Shown: positions 55,886 to 64,000 of the stretch, piece by piece
Layout: each line of letters opens with the position of its first letter
Numbering within the stretch: position 1 is the stretch's first letter
From: Cellvibrio sp. PSBB023
GTDB lineage: Bacteria; Pseudomonadota; Gammaproteobacteria; Pseudomonadales; Cellvibrionaceae
NCBI RefSeq assembly: GCF_002007605.1
Contig: NZ_CP019799.1
Coordinates: 1,736,001 to 1,800,000 of the forward strand
Length of the DNA: 64,000 nt
Direction of reading: 5' to 3'
Translations under genes and position numbers: made by a program
Notes under the pieces: generated by a model
The model's database searches: none
Told to the model about the DNA's origin: nothing
Seen by the model: the letters and a program-made list of their open reading frames with translations, nothing else

Positions 55886-58819
55886 ATGTCAGTTGATTTT
55901 CGCTCAGCTTCCCCTATTGATTTTCGTTCCGCTTCGCTAGGGGCTTTGGCGTATAACGACGAGTTTGTACAGCGTCATATCGGCCCGGATGCCCAACAAA
56001 CCGCCGCTATGCTGGCAACCTTGGGTGTCAGCTCAGTCAAGGAGTTGATCGACAAAACTGTACCGGACAATATCCGCCTTAAAAACGAACTCAATCTGGG
56101 CGATGCCGTCAGTGAAGCCAATGCGCTAGCGCAGCTCAAAGCTATCGCCAGCAAAAACAAGATCTTCAAAAACTATATTGGTATGGGATATCACGATACC
56201 CATGTGCCACTCGTGGTGCTGCGCAACGTCTTGGAAAACCCGGGTTGGTACACGGCTTACACGCCCTATCAGCCGGAAATCGCCCAAGGTCGTTTGGAAG
56301 CACTGCTCAACTACCAGCAAATGATCATCGACCTGACCGGGATGGAAATGGCCAACGCTTCGGTATTGGATGAAGGTACCGCCGCCGCTGAAGCCATGGC
56401 GATGTGTAAGCGTCAAAACAAGAAAAGTAAATCCGACGTGTTTTTTGTGGATGCAGATACTCACCCGCAAACCATCGCTGTAGTTAAAACCCGCGCCGAA
56501 CATTTTGGCTTTGAAGTCTTTGTTGCCAAGGCCGATGAACTGGCCAATGGTGACTACTTCGGTGCCCTGCTCTCCTACCCCGGCTCCAGCGGTCAGGTGC
56601 GCGATTTAACTGCCCTGATCGAAACGGCCCATAACAACAATGCGCTGGTGACGGTGGCATCGGATTTGATGGCGCTCATGCTGCTCAAATCACCCGGCGC
56701 CATGGGCGCAGACGTCGTCGTCGGCACCAGCCAACGCTTCGGTGTACCTATGGGCTTTGGCGGTCCACACGCCGGTTTCTTCGCTTTCCGCGACGCCTAC
56801 AAACGCTCTGCTCCCGGCCGCATTATTGGTGTATCGATTGATGCACGCGGTAAACAAGCATTGCGTATGGCGATGCAAACCCGCGAACAACATATCCGCC
56901 GCGAGAAGGCCAACTCCAATATTTGCACCTCGCAAGTATTGCTTGCAGTGATGAGCGTGTTCTACGCGATTTACCACGGCCCCGACGGTTTGAAACGCAT
57001 CGCTAACCGCATCCATCGTTTAACCGCGATTACTGCAGCCGCATTAAAAGCCAAAGGTTTTGGCATCACTAACAGCCAATTCTTCGACACCATTACCGTC
57101 AATGTTGGCGACAATCAAAAAGCGATTTATCAAGCCGCATTAAACGCCGAAATTAATTTACGTTTAGTGGGCAGCGATTCACTGGGCATCAGCCTGAATG
57201 AAACAACCTCTGCTGCCGATCTGGAAACGTTGCTCGCTGTGTTTGGTGTCGCCGGAATTGAACTAACATCCTTTGATGAGCAAGTGCTCGCCGGAAAAAA
57301 CATCACCGCCAACAATGCAATTCCTGCCGACTTGTTGCGTAGCGATACCGTATTAACGCACCCAGTGTTCAATACCTATCACAGCGAAACCGAAATGCTG
57401 CGCTACCTAAAGCGTTTGGAATCCAAGGATATCGCACTGAATAACGCGATGATTCCGCTCGGCTCTTGCACCATGAAATTAAATGCAACCGCCGAAATGA
57501 TTCCCGTCACCTGGCCAGAATTTGGCAAGCTGCACCCCTTCGCACCCATCGATCAAGCCGAAGGTTACAAAGCATTATTTGAAGAACTGCAAGAGATGCT
57601 CAAAGCCTGTACCGGTTACGATGCCATCAGCTTGCAACCCAACGCCGGTTCACAAGGTGAATACGCTGGCCTTGTGGCGATCAAAAAATATTTTGAAAGC
57701 AAAGGCGAAACCCAGCGCGATATTTGTTTGATTCCTGCATCCGCGCACGGCACCAATCCAGCATCGGCGCAAATGGTGAGTTACAAAGTGGTGGTGGTTG
57801 CCTGCGATAGCAAAGGTAACGTTGACCTTGAGGATCTTGCCGCAAAAATTGCAACCTACGAAAAACAAATCGCCTGCATCATGGTGACCTACCCATCCAC
57901 GCACGGCGTGTTTGAAGAAGGCATCACCCAATTGTGTGACATGGTGCATGCCGTGGGTGCACAGGTGTATATCGATGGCGCCAACATGAATGCATTGGTA
58001 GGCGTTGCTGCGCCAGGAAAATTCGGTGGCGATGTATCGCATTTGAATTTGCATAAAACTTTCTGTATCCCACACGGCGGCGGCGGCCCAGGCATGGGGC
58101 CAATTGGCGTGGGCAAACATTTAGAGCCCTTCCTTGCCGCGCACCCTGTGCAAGCGGTTCCAGGTACTGATATCAACAACGGTACTATCTCTGCCGCACC
58201 TTGGGGCTCAGCCAGCATTCTGCCCATCAGTTGGATGTACATCAAAATGATGGGCGCAGTGGGTATGCGCCAAGCCACTGAATTTGCGATGCTTAATGCA
58301 AACTACGTCGCTAAAAAATTGGAAGCTGCGTACCCGATTTTGTACAAAGGCACTAACGGTTTTGTCGCGCATGAATGCTTACTGGATTTGCGTCCGTTAA
58401 AAGAAGCCAGCGGCATCAGCGAAGAAGATATCGCCAAACGCTTGATGGATTTCGGCTTCCACGCCCCTACCATGTCCTTCCCGGTAGCGGGCACACTCAT
58501 GATCGAACCGACCGAATCAGAATCCAAAATCGAATTGGATAAGTTCATTGAGGCGATGCTGATCATCCGTAAAGAAATCGATCAAGTTATCAATGGTGAA
58601 ATCGCAGCGGAAGCAAGTGCACTACACAATGCACCGCACACGCAAGATGACGTACTGGAAGAAAACTGGACGCGCGCCTACTCACGCGAAACGGCTGGCC
58701 GCCCTGCCCCTTGGTTGAAAAACCATAAGGTATGGCCAACGGTAAATCGCATCGACAACGTGTACGGGGACAGGAACCTCATTTGCTCATGCCCGAGCGT
58801 AGAAAACTATATGGAATAA
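55886..58819 (+). CDS. gcvP: Glycine dehydrogenase (decarboxylating), P protein
   Basis: 977 residues from the ATG at 55886; an upstream in-frame extension has no family similarity. This is the single-chain homodimeric type. Marks: [31 protein letters not shown], the PLP Lys in [20 protein letters not shown] (partly [14 protein letters not shown]), and the end [19 protein letters not shown]. It decarboxylates glycine and passes aminomethyl to the H protein. gcvT and gcvH are not in the window. The N-terminus carries a duplicated DFRSAS segment, a small oddity. A clear terminator follows. Confidence 0.97.
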   Translation: MSVDFRSASPIDFRSASLGALAYNDEFVQRHIGPDAQQTAAMLATLGVSSVKELIDKTVPDNIRLKNELNLGDAVSEANALAQLKAIASKNKIFKNYIGMGYHDTHVPLVVLRNVLENPGWYTAYTPYQPEIAQGRLEALLNYQQMIIDLTGMEMANASVLDEGTAAAEAMAMCKRQNKKSKSDVFFVDADTHPQTIAVVKTRAEHFGFEVFVAKADELANGDYFGALLSYPGSSGQVRDLTALIETAHNNNALVTVASDLMALMLLKSPGAMGADVVVGTSQRFGVPMGFGGPHAGFFAFRDAYKRSAPGRIIGVSIDARGKQALRMAMQTREQHIRREKANSNICTSQVLLAVMSVFYAIYHGPDGLKRIANRIHRLTAITAAALKAKGFGITNSQFFDTITVNVGDNQKAIYQAALNAEINLRLVGSDSLGISLNETTSAADLETLLAVFGVAGIELTSFDEQVLAGKNITANNAIPADLLRSDTVLTHPVFNTYHSETEMLRYLKRLESKDIALNNAMIPLGSCTMKLNATAEMIPVTWPEFGKLHPFAPIDQAEGYKALFEELQEMLKACTGYDAISLQPNAGSQGEYAGLVAIKKYFESKGETQRDICLIPASAHGTNPASAQMVSYKVVVVACDSKGNVDLEDLAAKIATYEKQIACIMVTYPSTHGVFEEGITQLCDMVHAVGAQVYIDGANMNALVGVAAPGKFGGDVSHLNLHKTFCIPHGGGGPGMGPIGVGKHLEPFLAAHPVQAVPGTDINNGTISAAPWGSASILPISWMYIKMMGAVGMRQATEFAMLNANYVAKKLEAAYPILYKGTNGFVAHECLLDLRPLKEASGISEEDIAKRLMDFGFHAPTMSFPVAGTLMIEPTESESKIELDKFIEAMLIIRKEIDQVINGEIAAEASALHNAPHTQDDVLEENWTRAYSRETAGRPAPWLKNHKVWPTVNRIDNVYGDRNLICSCPSVENYME

Positions 58820-58871
58820 AATTTTCTGTTGATAGCAAAAAACGGAATAAATAAAACGCATAGCGCCATAC

Positions 58872-58903
58872 AAAAAAGCGACTCAACGTGAGTCGCTTTT
58901 TTT
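58872..58903. terminator. gcvP terminator
   Basis: Stem AAAAAAGCGACTCA / TGAGTCGCTTTTTT with a 3-nt loop and T7, 52 bp past the gcvP stop. Confidence 0.95.
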
Positions 58904-59456
58904 GTTTTAGCCGCCAAAGCAACCTACAGAAAACATTGTCATTAACCTTTATTTTTCCTTCATATTGGCAAGCGCAAGCCAAAAAATTTCCACGCAATAT
59001 TTCGATGCTGTATCTGTCGGGATTTATTAAAAACATTGATTTTGACGACAACTTTTGTATTTCTATTCTTTTTGGCGCATCAGTCATCCGCAGGCGCAGG
59101 TTCAGTGCGAACCAGTCATCAGATACTTTAGTATTTTTCCCGTATAAATACGGCTCGTCCTGCAAGGCGGTTATAGCCAGTGTGTTTGGCACTCTCATAA
59201 TAAAGATTACCGCTAGCCCCAAGATCGTGTTTTCAATCAACAACGTCGATGCTCGGGCGAGCCATTATCAATACAAAATGTGGTGACGATGGAGATCGTG
59301 AGAAGAGTTTTAGGCCTGGGTGATGACGTACCTGCCCGGCCTGGAAACCGGTGATCGCAAGTTCATTGCGGTCTTTGTCTCGCCTGCCTTAATACCAGCC
59401 GCGCATTCGCGCGCGCGGTGCATTGGCAGTCATCATAATAATTTGAGGATTGAATA
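58904..59456. other. Intergenic region upstream of the cellulase gene
   Basis: About 550 bp without a recognisable gene. Two long open frames (plus 58888-59286, minus 58779-59243) run through the gcvP terminator or the gcvP coding end and have no protein features. A 45-codon frame starting at GTG/ATG 59320-59323 ends in TAATG at the cellulase start; it lacks a ribosome site. No LacI-like palindrome was found. The cellulase promoter must be in this stretch. Confidence 0.5.
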
Positions 59457-61688
59457 ATGGGACACGCGACATCTCCCTCCAATCGCTTTCCTGCTTCGTG
59501 CAAACGGGCGGTCAGCCTTCTCGGCGTCAGTATTGCGCTGGCCGCGTTTTCGAACGTTGCCGCCGCAGGTTGTGAATATGTAGTGACTAACAGCTGGGGT
59601 TCCGGTTTTACGGCGGCAATCCGTATTTCCAACACCAGCTCAACCGCAATCAACGGTTGGAATGTTAGCTGGCAATACAACACCAACCGTGTGACTAATT
59701 TGTGGAATGCCAACCTCTCTGGCAATAACCCTTACTCAGCATCAAACCTGGGTTGGAACGGCACTATACCGCCGGGCCAAACCGTTGAGCTTGGTTTTCA
59801 AGGCGTTACCAATGGCGGTGCGGTTGAACGGCCAACAGTGAACGGTGCAGCTTGTACTGGTGGTACACAGTCATCCAGTTCGTCCAGTGTATTAAGCTCG
59901 GCACCATCATCCAGCAGTGTCCGCTCAAGCTCAAGTTCTGCACCCAGCTCATCGTCCGTCGCCAGCGGCGGTCAATGTAACTGGTATGGCACCCTTTACC
60001 CATTGTGTACGAGCACTACCTCTGGCTGGGGTTACGAGAACAACAGAAGCTGTATTTCTTACGCGACCTGCGATGCACAACCAGACCCATTTGGCCCTGT
60101 CACTGGCTCATCCAGCTCATCGTCTGTGCGCTCATCCAGCAGTGTGCCAAGTAGCATCTCCAGCAGTTCATCGGTACGCAGCAGTTCATCCAGTTCTGTG
60201 ATCTCCAGCTCCGTCAGTTCCAGCTCCGTGCGCAGCAGCTCCAGTGTGAGTTCGGTGTCATCAAGTTCGTCTTCTATTGGCGTACCGGGTAATGGCGTAT
60301 TCCGTGTGAACACCCAAGGCAACCTGACAAAAGACGGTGATCCGTTACCAGCACGCTGTGGTAACTGGTTCGGCCTTGAAGGTCGCCACGAGCCGTCGAA
60401 CGATGCCGACAACCCAAGTGGTGCACCACTGGAGCTGTACGTAGGTAATATGTGGTGGGTTAACAACAGCCAGGGTTCAGGTCGCACCATTCAGCAGACT
60501 ATGACTGAGCTGAAACAGCAGGGTATTACCATGCTGCGTTTACCGATTGCTCCGCAAACACTGGAAACAAACAATCCACAAGGTATGGTCCCCAACTTGA
60601 AGAACCATCCGTCTGTACGTCAAACCAATGCACGTCAGGCGCTGGAGGATTTCATCAAGCTGGCTGATCAAAACAATATCCAGTTGTTTATCGATATCCA
60701 TTCCTGTTCAAACTATGTGGGCTGGCGCGCAGGCCGTTTGGATGCACGTCCACCTTATGTGGATGCCAACCGCGTTGGTTATGACTTTACCCGTGAAGAA
60801 TACTCCTGTTCTGCCACTGGCAACCCAAGCTCTGTTACCAAAATCCATGCGTACGACAAGGAAAAATGGTTGGCTAACCTGAGAGAAGTTGCGGGCCTGT
60901 CGGCGAAATTAAACGTGAGTAACATCATCGGTATCGACGTGTTCAACGAGCCTTACGATTACACTTGGGCAGAGTGGAAAGGTTTGGTTGAGGATGCCTA
61001 CCAAGCGATCAACGAAGTGAACCCCAACATGCTGATTATTGTTGAAGGGATCTCAGGAAATGCTAACACTCAGGATGGGACACCAGACACCAAGGTTCCC
61101 GTTCCCCATGGCAACCCTGACCTGAACCCGAACTGGGGCGAAAACCTCTTCGAAGCAGGCACCAACCCGCTGAACATTCCTAAAGATCGCCTTGTGTTCT
61201 CTCCGCATACCTACGGACCTTCCGTATTTGTGCAGAAGCACTTTATGGATCCAACCCAAACCGAGTGTGAAGGGCTTGAAGGTGATGAAGCGGGCCATGC
61301 TGATTGCCGCATTGTGATCAACCCAACCCTATTGGAAGAAGGCTGGGAAGAGCACTTTGGTTATCTGCGTGAGCTGGGCTATGGCATCCTGATTGGTGAG
61401 TTTGGCGGCAATATGGATTGGCCAGGTGCGAAATCCAGTGCAGCAGACCGCGCACTCTGGAGCCATATCACCACTAATGTGGATCAACAATGGCAACAAG
61501 CAGCGGCTAACTACTTCAAGAAAAAGGGTATCAATGCCTGCTACTGGTCAATCAACCCCGAGTCAGCGGACACCATGGGCTGGTACTTAACCCCATGGGA
61601 TCCTGTTTCCGCCACCACCAGTTGGGGACAATGGACCGGGTTTGATCCTCGCAAAACCCAGCTGTTGCATAACTTATGGGGGCTCTAA
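59457..61688 (+). CDS. Secreted modular cellulase, CBM2-CBM10-GH5
   Basis: 743 residues. A signal peptide (GVSIALAAFSNVAAA) precedes a CBM2a cellulose-binding module (about 38-135: CEYVVTNSWGSGFTAAI, INGWNVSW, NLGWNGTIPPGQT), a Ser-rich linker, a CBM10 module (about 172-205: CNWYGTLYPLC, GWGYENNRSCIS), a second ~75-residue Ser/Val linker, and a GH5 domain. Catalytic residues are Glu498 (acid/base, VFNEPYDY) and Glu648 (nucleophile, ILIGEFGGN). The architecture is like the Cellvibrio Cel5 endoglucanases, exported by type II secretion. GAGGA lies 8 nt before the ATG. A terminator follows. Confidence 0.95.
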   Translation: MGHATSPSNRFPASCKRAVSLLGVSIALAAFSNVAAAGCEYVVTNSWGSGFTAAIRISNTSSTAINGWNVSWQYNTNRVTNLWNANLSGNNPYSASNLGWNGTIPPGQTVELGFQGVTNGGAVERPTVNGAACTGGTQSSSSSSVLSSAPSSSSVRSSSSSAPSSSSVASGGQCNWYGTLYPLCTSTTSGWGYENNRSCISYATCDAQPDPFGPVTGSSSSSSVRSSSSVPSSISSSSSVRSSSSSSVISSSVSSSSVRSSSSVSSVSSSSSSIGVPGNGVFRVNTQGNLTKDGDPLPARCGNWFGLEGRHEPSNDADNPSGAPLELYVGNMWWVNNSQGSGRTIQQTMTELKQQGITMLRLPIAPQTLETNNPQGMVPNLKNHPSVRQTNARQALEDFIKLADQNNIQLFIDIHSCSNYVGWRAGRLDARPPYVDANRVGYDFTREEYSCSATGNPSSVTKIHAYDKEKWLANLREVAGLSAKLNVSNIIGIDVFNEPYDYTWAEWKGLVEDAYQAINEVNPNMLIIVEGISGNANTQDGTPDTKVPVPHGNPDLNPNWGENLFEAGTNPLNIPKDRLVFSPHTYGPSVFVQKHFMDPTQTECEGLEGDEAGHADCRIVINPTLLEEGWEEHFGYLRELGYGILIGEFGGNMDWPGAKSSAADRALWSHITTNVDQQWQQAAANYFKKKGINACYWSINPESADTMGWYLTPWDPVSATTSWGQWTGFDPRKTQLLHNLWGL

Positions 61689-61716
61689 GATCTCTCTTTA
61701 GGTAGAGTACGTCCAT

Positions 61717-61749
61717 AAAAAAACCGAGGTCGAAAGGCCTCGGTTTTTT
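61717..61749. terminator. Bidirectional terminator, cellulase / TetR gene
   Basis: Stem AAAAAACCGAGG / CCTCGGTTTTTT around an 8-nt loop between convergent genes. Confidence 0.93.
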
Positions 61750-61762
61750 ATTGATGCCCCGT

Positions 61763-62311
61763 TTAGGCACCCGCTCCTTGCAAAAACATCCTCTCAATTA
61801 ACTCCGCCATCCCTGCACGCGGCACACGCCCACGGCTCTCCGATTCAACCAGAGAAGTGGCGATGCCAAAAAAAATCTCATTCAATGCAACCGCGCTGAT
61901 ATCGATACGAAGCATTCCCTCTTGTTGGCAGCGCAGAAAAAAGTCATCGCAGGTTTTTTGGATATCCAGCCAACGCCTGTCCGGATTACTTTCATTCAGG
62001 AACTCTGGGCGAAAGTGAAAGATAAGGAATTGCGTAAGCTCTTTGGACTCCAAAAACCCTGCAATAAGCGCCTTAAACGCAGTATCCACTGGGGCCTGTT
62101 CAAGGTTGCAGTTCGCTATCGCCCTGCCGACGGTCACTGTTGCCTCATCTAATAAGCGCTCGATCAATGCCTCCCGCGTTGGACAAAACCGATACAGGGT
62201 TGCCTTGCTCACACCTACAGCCTTGGCTAGCTCCTGCAAATTGGCTCGTGGTCGATGTACCAGTGCCACCGCCAATTGAAGCAGTAAAGGGTCGATCGCT
62301 GTTGATGTCAC
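61763..62311 (-). CDS. TetR-family repressor of the RND efflux operon
   Basis: 182 residues if GTG 62311 is used: it follows GAGGA by 7 nt and places the first helix at the usual distance. An ATG at 62344 is possible but has no clear site. The helix-turn-helix is LQELAKAVGVSKATLYRFC followed by TREALIERLL. The C-terminal ligand domain is helical and unlike other known ones, so no inducer can be named. It is divergent from the efflux operon and the 28-bp palindrome between them is its likely operator. Confidence 0.88.
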   Translation of the reverse strand: MTSTAIDPLLLQLAVALVHRPRANLQELAKAVGVSKATLYRFCPTREALIERLLDEATVTVGRAIANCNLEQAPVDTAFKALIAGFLESKELTQFLIFHFRPEFLNESNPDRRWLDIQKTCDDFFLRCQQEGMLRIDISAVALNEIFFGIATSLVESESRGRVPRAGMAELIERMFLQGAGA

Positions 62312-62396
62312 AGTCTCTTCCTCTCTTTTAAATAAGACCGCCATTCTACGAGGCTAAATATCAATGTCCAGATGACACATATGAAATTAATTAAAT

Positions 62397-62424
62397 TTAA
62401 ATGAATCAATTTTGATTCATTTAA
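62397..62424. promoter_or_regulatory. TetR operator candidate
   Basis: Perfect 13-bp inverted repeat TTAAATGAATCAA / TTGATTCATTTAA with a TT centre. It overlaps the -35 box of the efflux-operon promoter and lies 86 bp upstream of the repressor start, so it can control both directions. Confidence 0.85.
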
Positions 62425-62440
62425 GGCTTTTATGTATTAT
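62412..62440 (+). promoter_or_regulatory. Promoter of the RND efflux operon
   Basis: -35 TTGATT, 17-nt spacer, -10 TATTAT. The -35 lies within the right arm of the palindromic operator, so repressor binding would exclude RNA polymerase. The predicted start near 62447 rules out the upstream in-frame ATG at 62432 for the fusion-protein gene. Confidence 0.8.
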
Positions 62441-62476
62441 GCGCCACCTTGGAATCAGTCTCACTGGAGTTCATTA

Positions 62477-63619
62477 ATGATGAAACCTGTCTTTGCAAAC
62501 ATCAGCCTGGCCATATCGGGCCTAACCCTGTTGGCTGTACTCACCGGCTGCGGCGAACAATCGATACAACAGGGCGAGGGGTTGCCCCATCAGGTTGAGG
62601 TAGTCATCGCTGAACCTAAAGCCTTGTTAGTGACAGATTCATTGCCCGGCCGCGTCGTTCCCGTCCGGGAGTCCCAAGTGCGGGCACGAGTGGCAGGGAT
62701 TGTGATGAAACGTCACTTTGAAGAAGGCAGCGACGTCACAGAGGGCCAATTGTTATTTGAACTGGATGCAGCTCCCTACAAAGTCGCTCTGGCAAAAGCG
62801 GCTGCAGAACTCGCGCGCACCGAAGCCTTATTTACTGATGCACAAACCAGGGCCGTACGCGCTGAAGATCTGGCCAAAGTAAAAGCGATCAGCGTGCAAG
62901 ATCTGGATAGCGCCCGCGCAACATTAGCCAGTGCACGTGCCAGCGTACTGGCAGCCAAAGCCGATGTGGATAGTGCGACATTGAATCTGGGATATACACG
63001 TATTACAGCGCCTATTTCAGGGCGAATCGGCAAAGCATTGGTGACCGAAGGCATGCTGGTTGGCCAAAACGAAGCGACGGAAGTTGCACACATCCAGCAA
63101 TTAAATCCGGTGTATGTGGATTTCTCTCACGCATTAAGTAACGAGTTGACCCGCCAGGAAGACAGCCGCACCGGCAAGCTGCTCGACGGCGATATTCTGG
63201 AAGCACGTGTAGAGGGAACCGGAATTCAGGTTAAAGGCAAACTGCATTTCACCGGCGCCGCCGTAGATCAAACGACCGGCACTATCGCCCTGCGCGGCGA
63301 GTTTCCCAACGACGATGGCCAACTATTGCCCGGCATGTATGTAACCGTGTTGACACGCTTACACAATCAACCCACTGCATTTCTCTTGCCGCAACGCGCT
63401 ATCAGTCGCGGTGCCGATGGCAATCCGCAAGTCTTGATTGCCGGCAAAGACGGCGTAGAAGTACGCCCCATTCAAACCGGAAAAATGATCGGTGCCGAGT
63501 GGCACATTCTCTCCGGCCTTAATGCGGGCGATAAGGTCATTATCGGCGGTAGCACCACGCTGCAACCGGGTGACAAGGTTGAACCTGTAATCAAGCAACA
63601 ATCCCACACCAGCACTTAA
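62477..63619 (+). CDS. RND efflux periplasmic adaptor (membrane fusion) lipoprotein
   Basis: 380 residues from the ATG at 62477 (TGGAGT 7 nt before; an ATG directly follows). The lipobox is VLTGC (Cys near residue 25). The HlyD/AcrA order is visible: first barrel-sandwich half (VVPVRESQVRARVAGIVMKR), a coiled-coil hairpin (LARTEALFTDAQTRAV), the second half (LGYTRITAPISGRIGKALV), and a beta-barrel plus membrane-proximal domain (LLPQRAISRGADGNPQVLI). It bridges the RND pump to a TolC-like channel. In operon with the pump 16 bp downstream. Confidence 0.93.
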   Translation: MMKPVFANISLAISGLTLLAVLTGCGEQSIQQGEGLPHQVEVVIAEPKALLVTDSLPGRVVPVRESQVRARVAGIVMKRHFEEGSDVTEGQLLFELDAAPYKVALAKAAAELARTEALFTDAQTRAVRAEDLAKVKAISVQDLDSARATLASARASVLAAKADVDSATLNLGYTRITAPISGRIGKALVTEGMLVGQNEATEVAHIQQLNPVYVDFSHALSNELTRQEDSRTGKLLDGDILEARVEGTGIQVKGKLHFTGAAVDQTTGTIALRGEFPNDDGQLLPGMYVTVLTRLHNQPTAFLLPQRAISRGADGNPQVLIAGKDGVEVRPIQTGKMIGAEWHILSGLNAGDKVIIGGSTTLQPGDKVEPVIKQQSHTST

Positions 63620-63635
63620 TTGGGGACACCACACC

Positions 63636-64000
63636 ATGCCTGATTTTTTTATTGCACGCCCCAAATTTGCCTGGGTCGTGGCGATTTTTATCGCACTCGC
63701 CGGTTTGCTGGCGTTACCCCAACTACCTGTAGCACAGTACCCGGTTGTAGCACCGCCGCAAATCGCACTCTATGCCACCTACCCCGGTGCATCTGCATCG
63801 GTATTAGTGGACTCAGTAACCAGCGTGATTGAAGAAGAACTCAATGGCACTAAAGGGTTGTTGTATTTTGAGTCCTCCAGTAACTCCAACGGTATTGCGG
63901 AAATCACAGCAACCTTTCAACCAGGGACCAACCCATCGTTCGCCCAGATGGAAGTGCAAAACCGCCTGAAAAAAGCCGAATCGCGTTTACCTGCAGCGGT
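63636..64000 (+). CDS. RND efflux transporter, N-terminal part
   Basis: The first 121 codons only; the rest lies past the window end. MPDFFIARPKFAWVVAIFI, then the first membrane helix and the porter-domain start (LPQLPVAQYPVVAPPQIAL, TYPGASASVLVDSVTSVIEE, QPGTNPSFAQMEVQNRL) are typical of the AcrB/MexB HAE1 family. It is a proton-driven inner-membrane drug pump subunit. A GGGGA site precedes the ATG. Substrate range cannot be judged. Confidence 0.93.
   Translation, partial: MPDFFIARPKFAWVVAIFIALAGLLALPQLPVAQYPVVAPPQIALYATYPGASASVLVDSVTSVIEEELNGTKGLLYFESSSNSNGIAEITATFQPGTNPSFAQMEVQNRLKKAESRLPAA

Noticed and set aside
58779..59243. 154-codon minus-strand frame after gcvP
   Set aside because: Runs through the gcvP terminator and into the gcvP coding end; composition is not protein-like.
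58888..59286. 132-codon plus-strand frame after gcvP
   Set aside because: Starts inside the gcvP terminator hairpin and has no ribosome site or family features.
59868..60282. Repetitive stretch that might look like a CRISPR or tandem-repeat array
   Set aside because: It is in frame and codes for the serine linkers of the cellulase; no unique spacers between constant repeats.

Overview
The window looks like chromosomal DNA of a plant-polysaccharide-degrading gammaproteobacterium of the Cellvibrio type. This is inferred from the modular cellulase with poly-serine linkers (CBM2-CBM10-GH5), two GH16 glucanase-like proteins, a TonB-dependent receptor beside SapC and tryptophan-halogenase-like flavoproteins, and Pseudomonas-like housekeeping genes (ftsK-lolA-rarA, a CysI-type reductase with DUF934, bfd/bfr). 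I saw no phage, insertion sequence, CRISPR array, tRNA or rRNA.

Layout. 1-3.4 kb (minus): rarA (cut by the window edge), lolA, ftsK. 3.8-8.2 kb (plus): a signalling cassette of membrane histidine kinase, single-domain receiver and receiver-GGDEF-EAL protein. 8.4-16.5 kb: trxB, a DUF3313-like lipoprotein, purL, mltF. 16.7-22.4 kb (plus): a YdiJ-type D-2-hydroxyglutarate dehydrogenase and a DUF349 protein. 22.5-25 kb: a probable small RNA, an FCD-type GntR regulator, and a minus-strand SPFH / Arc-like / DUF4177 operon preceded by a 31-bp palindrome. 25.2-29.1 kb (plus): a DesK/DesR-type two-component pair, then DUF485-actP. 29.2-31 kb (minus): a GH16 lipoprotein and rluA. 31.3-33.5 kb (plus): CysI-type reductase and DUF934. 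33.5-41.3 kb (minus): patatin, NfeD, SPFH, fadD, NudL-like Nudix, NIF3-like, serA, serC. 41.5-49.3 kb (minus): a candidate small RNA, two halogenase-like flavoproteins, SapC and the TonB receptor. 49.4-54.6 kb: ung, peroxiredoxin, bfd, bfr, a GspB-like and a GspA/ExeA-like protein. 54.8-61.7 kb (plus): secreted GH16, gcvP, secreted cellulase. 61.8-64 kb: a TetR regulator divergent from an RND efflux operon cut by the window end.

The most interesting signal is a shared regulatory architecture. Three minus-strand promoters carry a LacI-like palindrome of the form GACA-R-CG-Y-TGTC whose left arm completes a TTGACA -35 box, each with a 17-nt spacer. They lie before the GH16 lipoprotein, before the TonB receptor, and before a gene-less stretch of about 130 nt that ends in a perfect intrinsic terminator. 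This suggests one carbohydrate-responsive regulon holding a glucanase, an outer-membrane receptor (possibly with its SapC/halogenase neighbours) and an undescribed small RNA. A second, unrelated small-RNA candidate lies at 22.6-22.7 kb. All functional links are inference from sequence alone.
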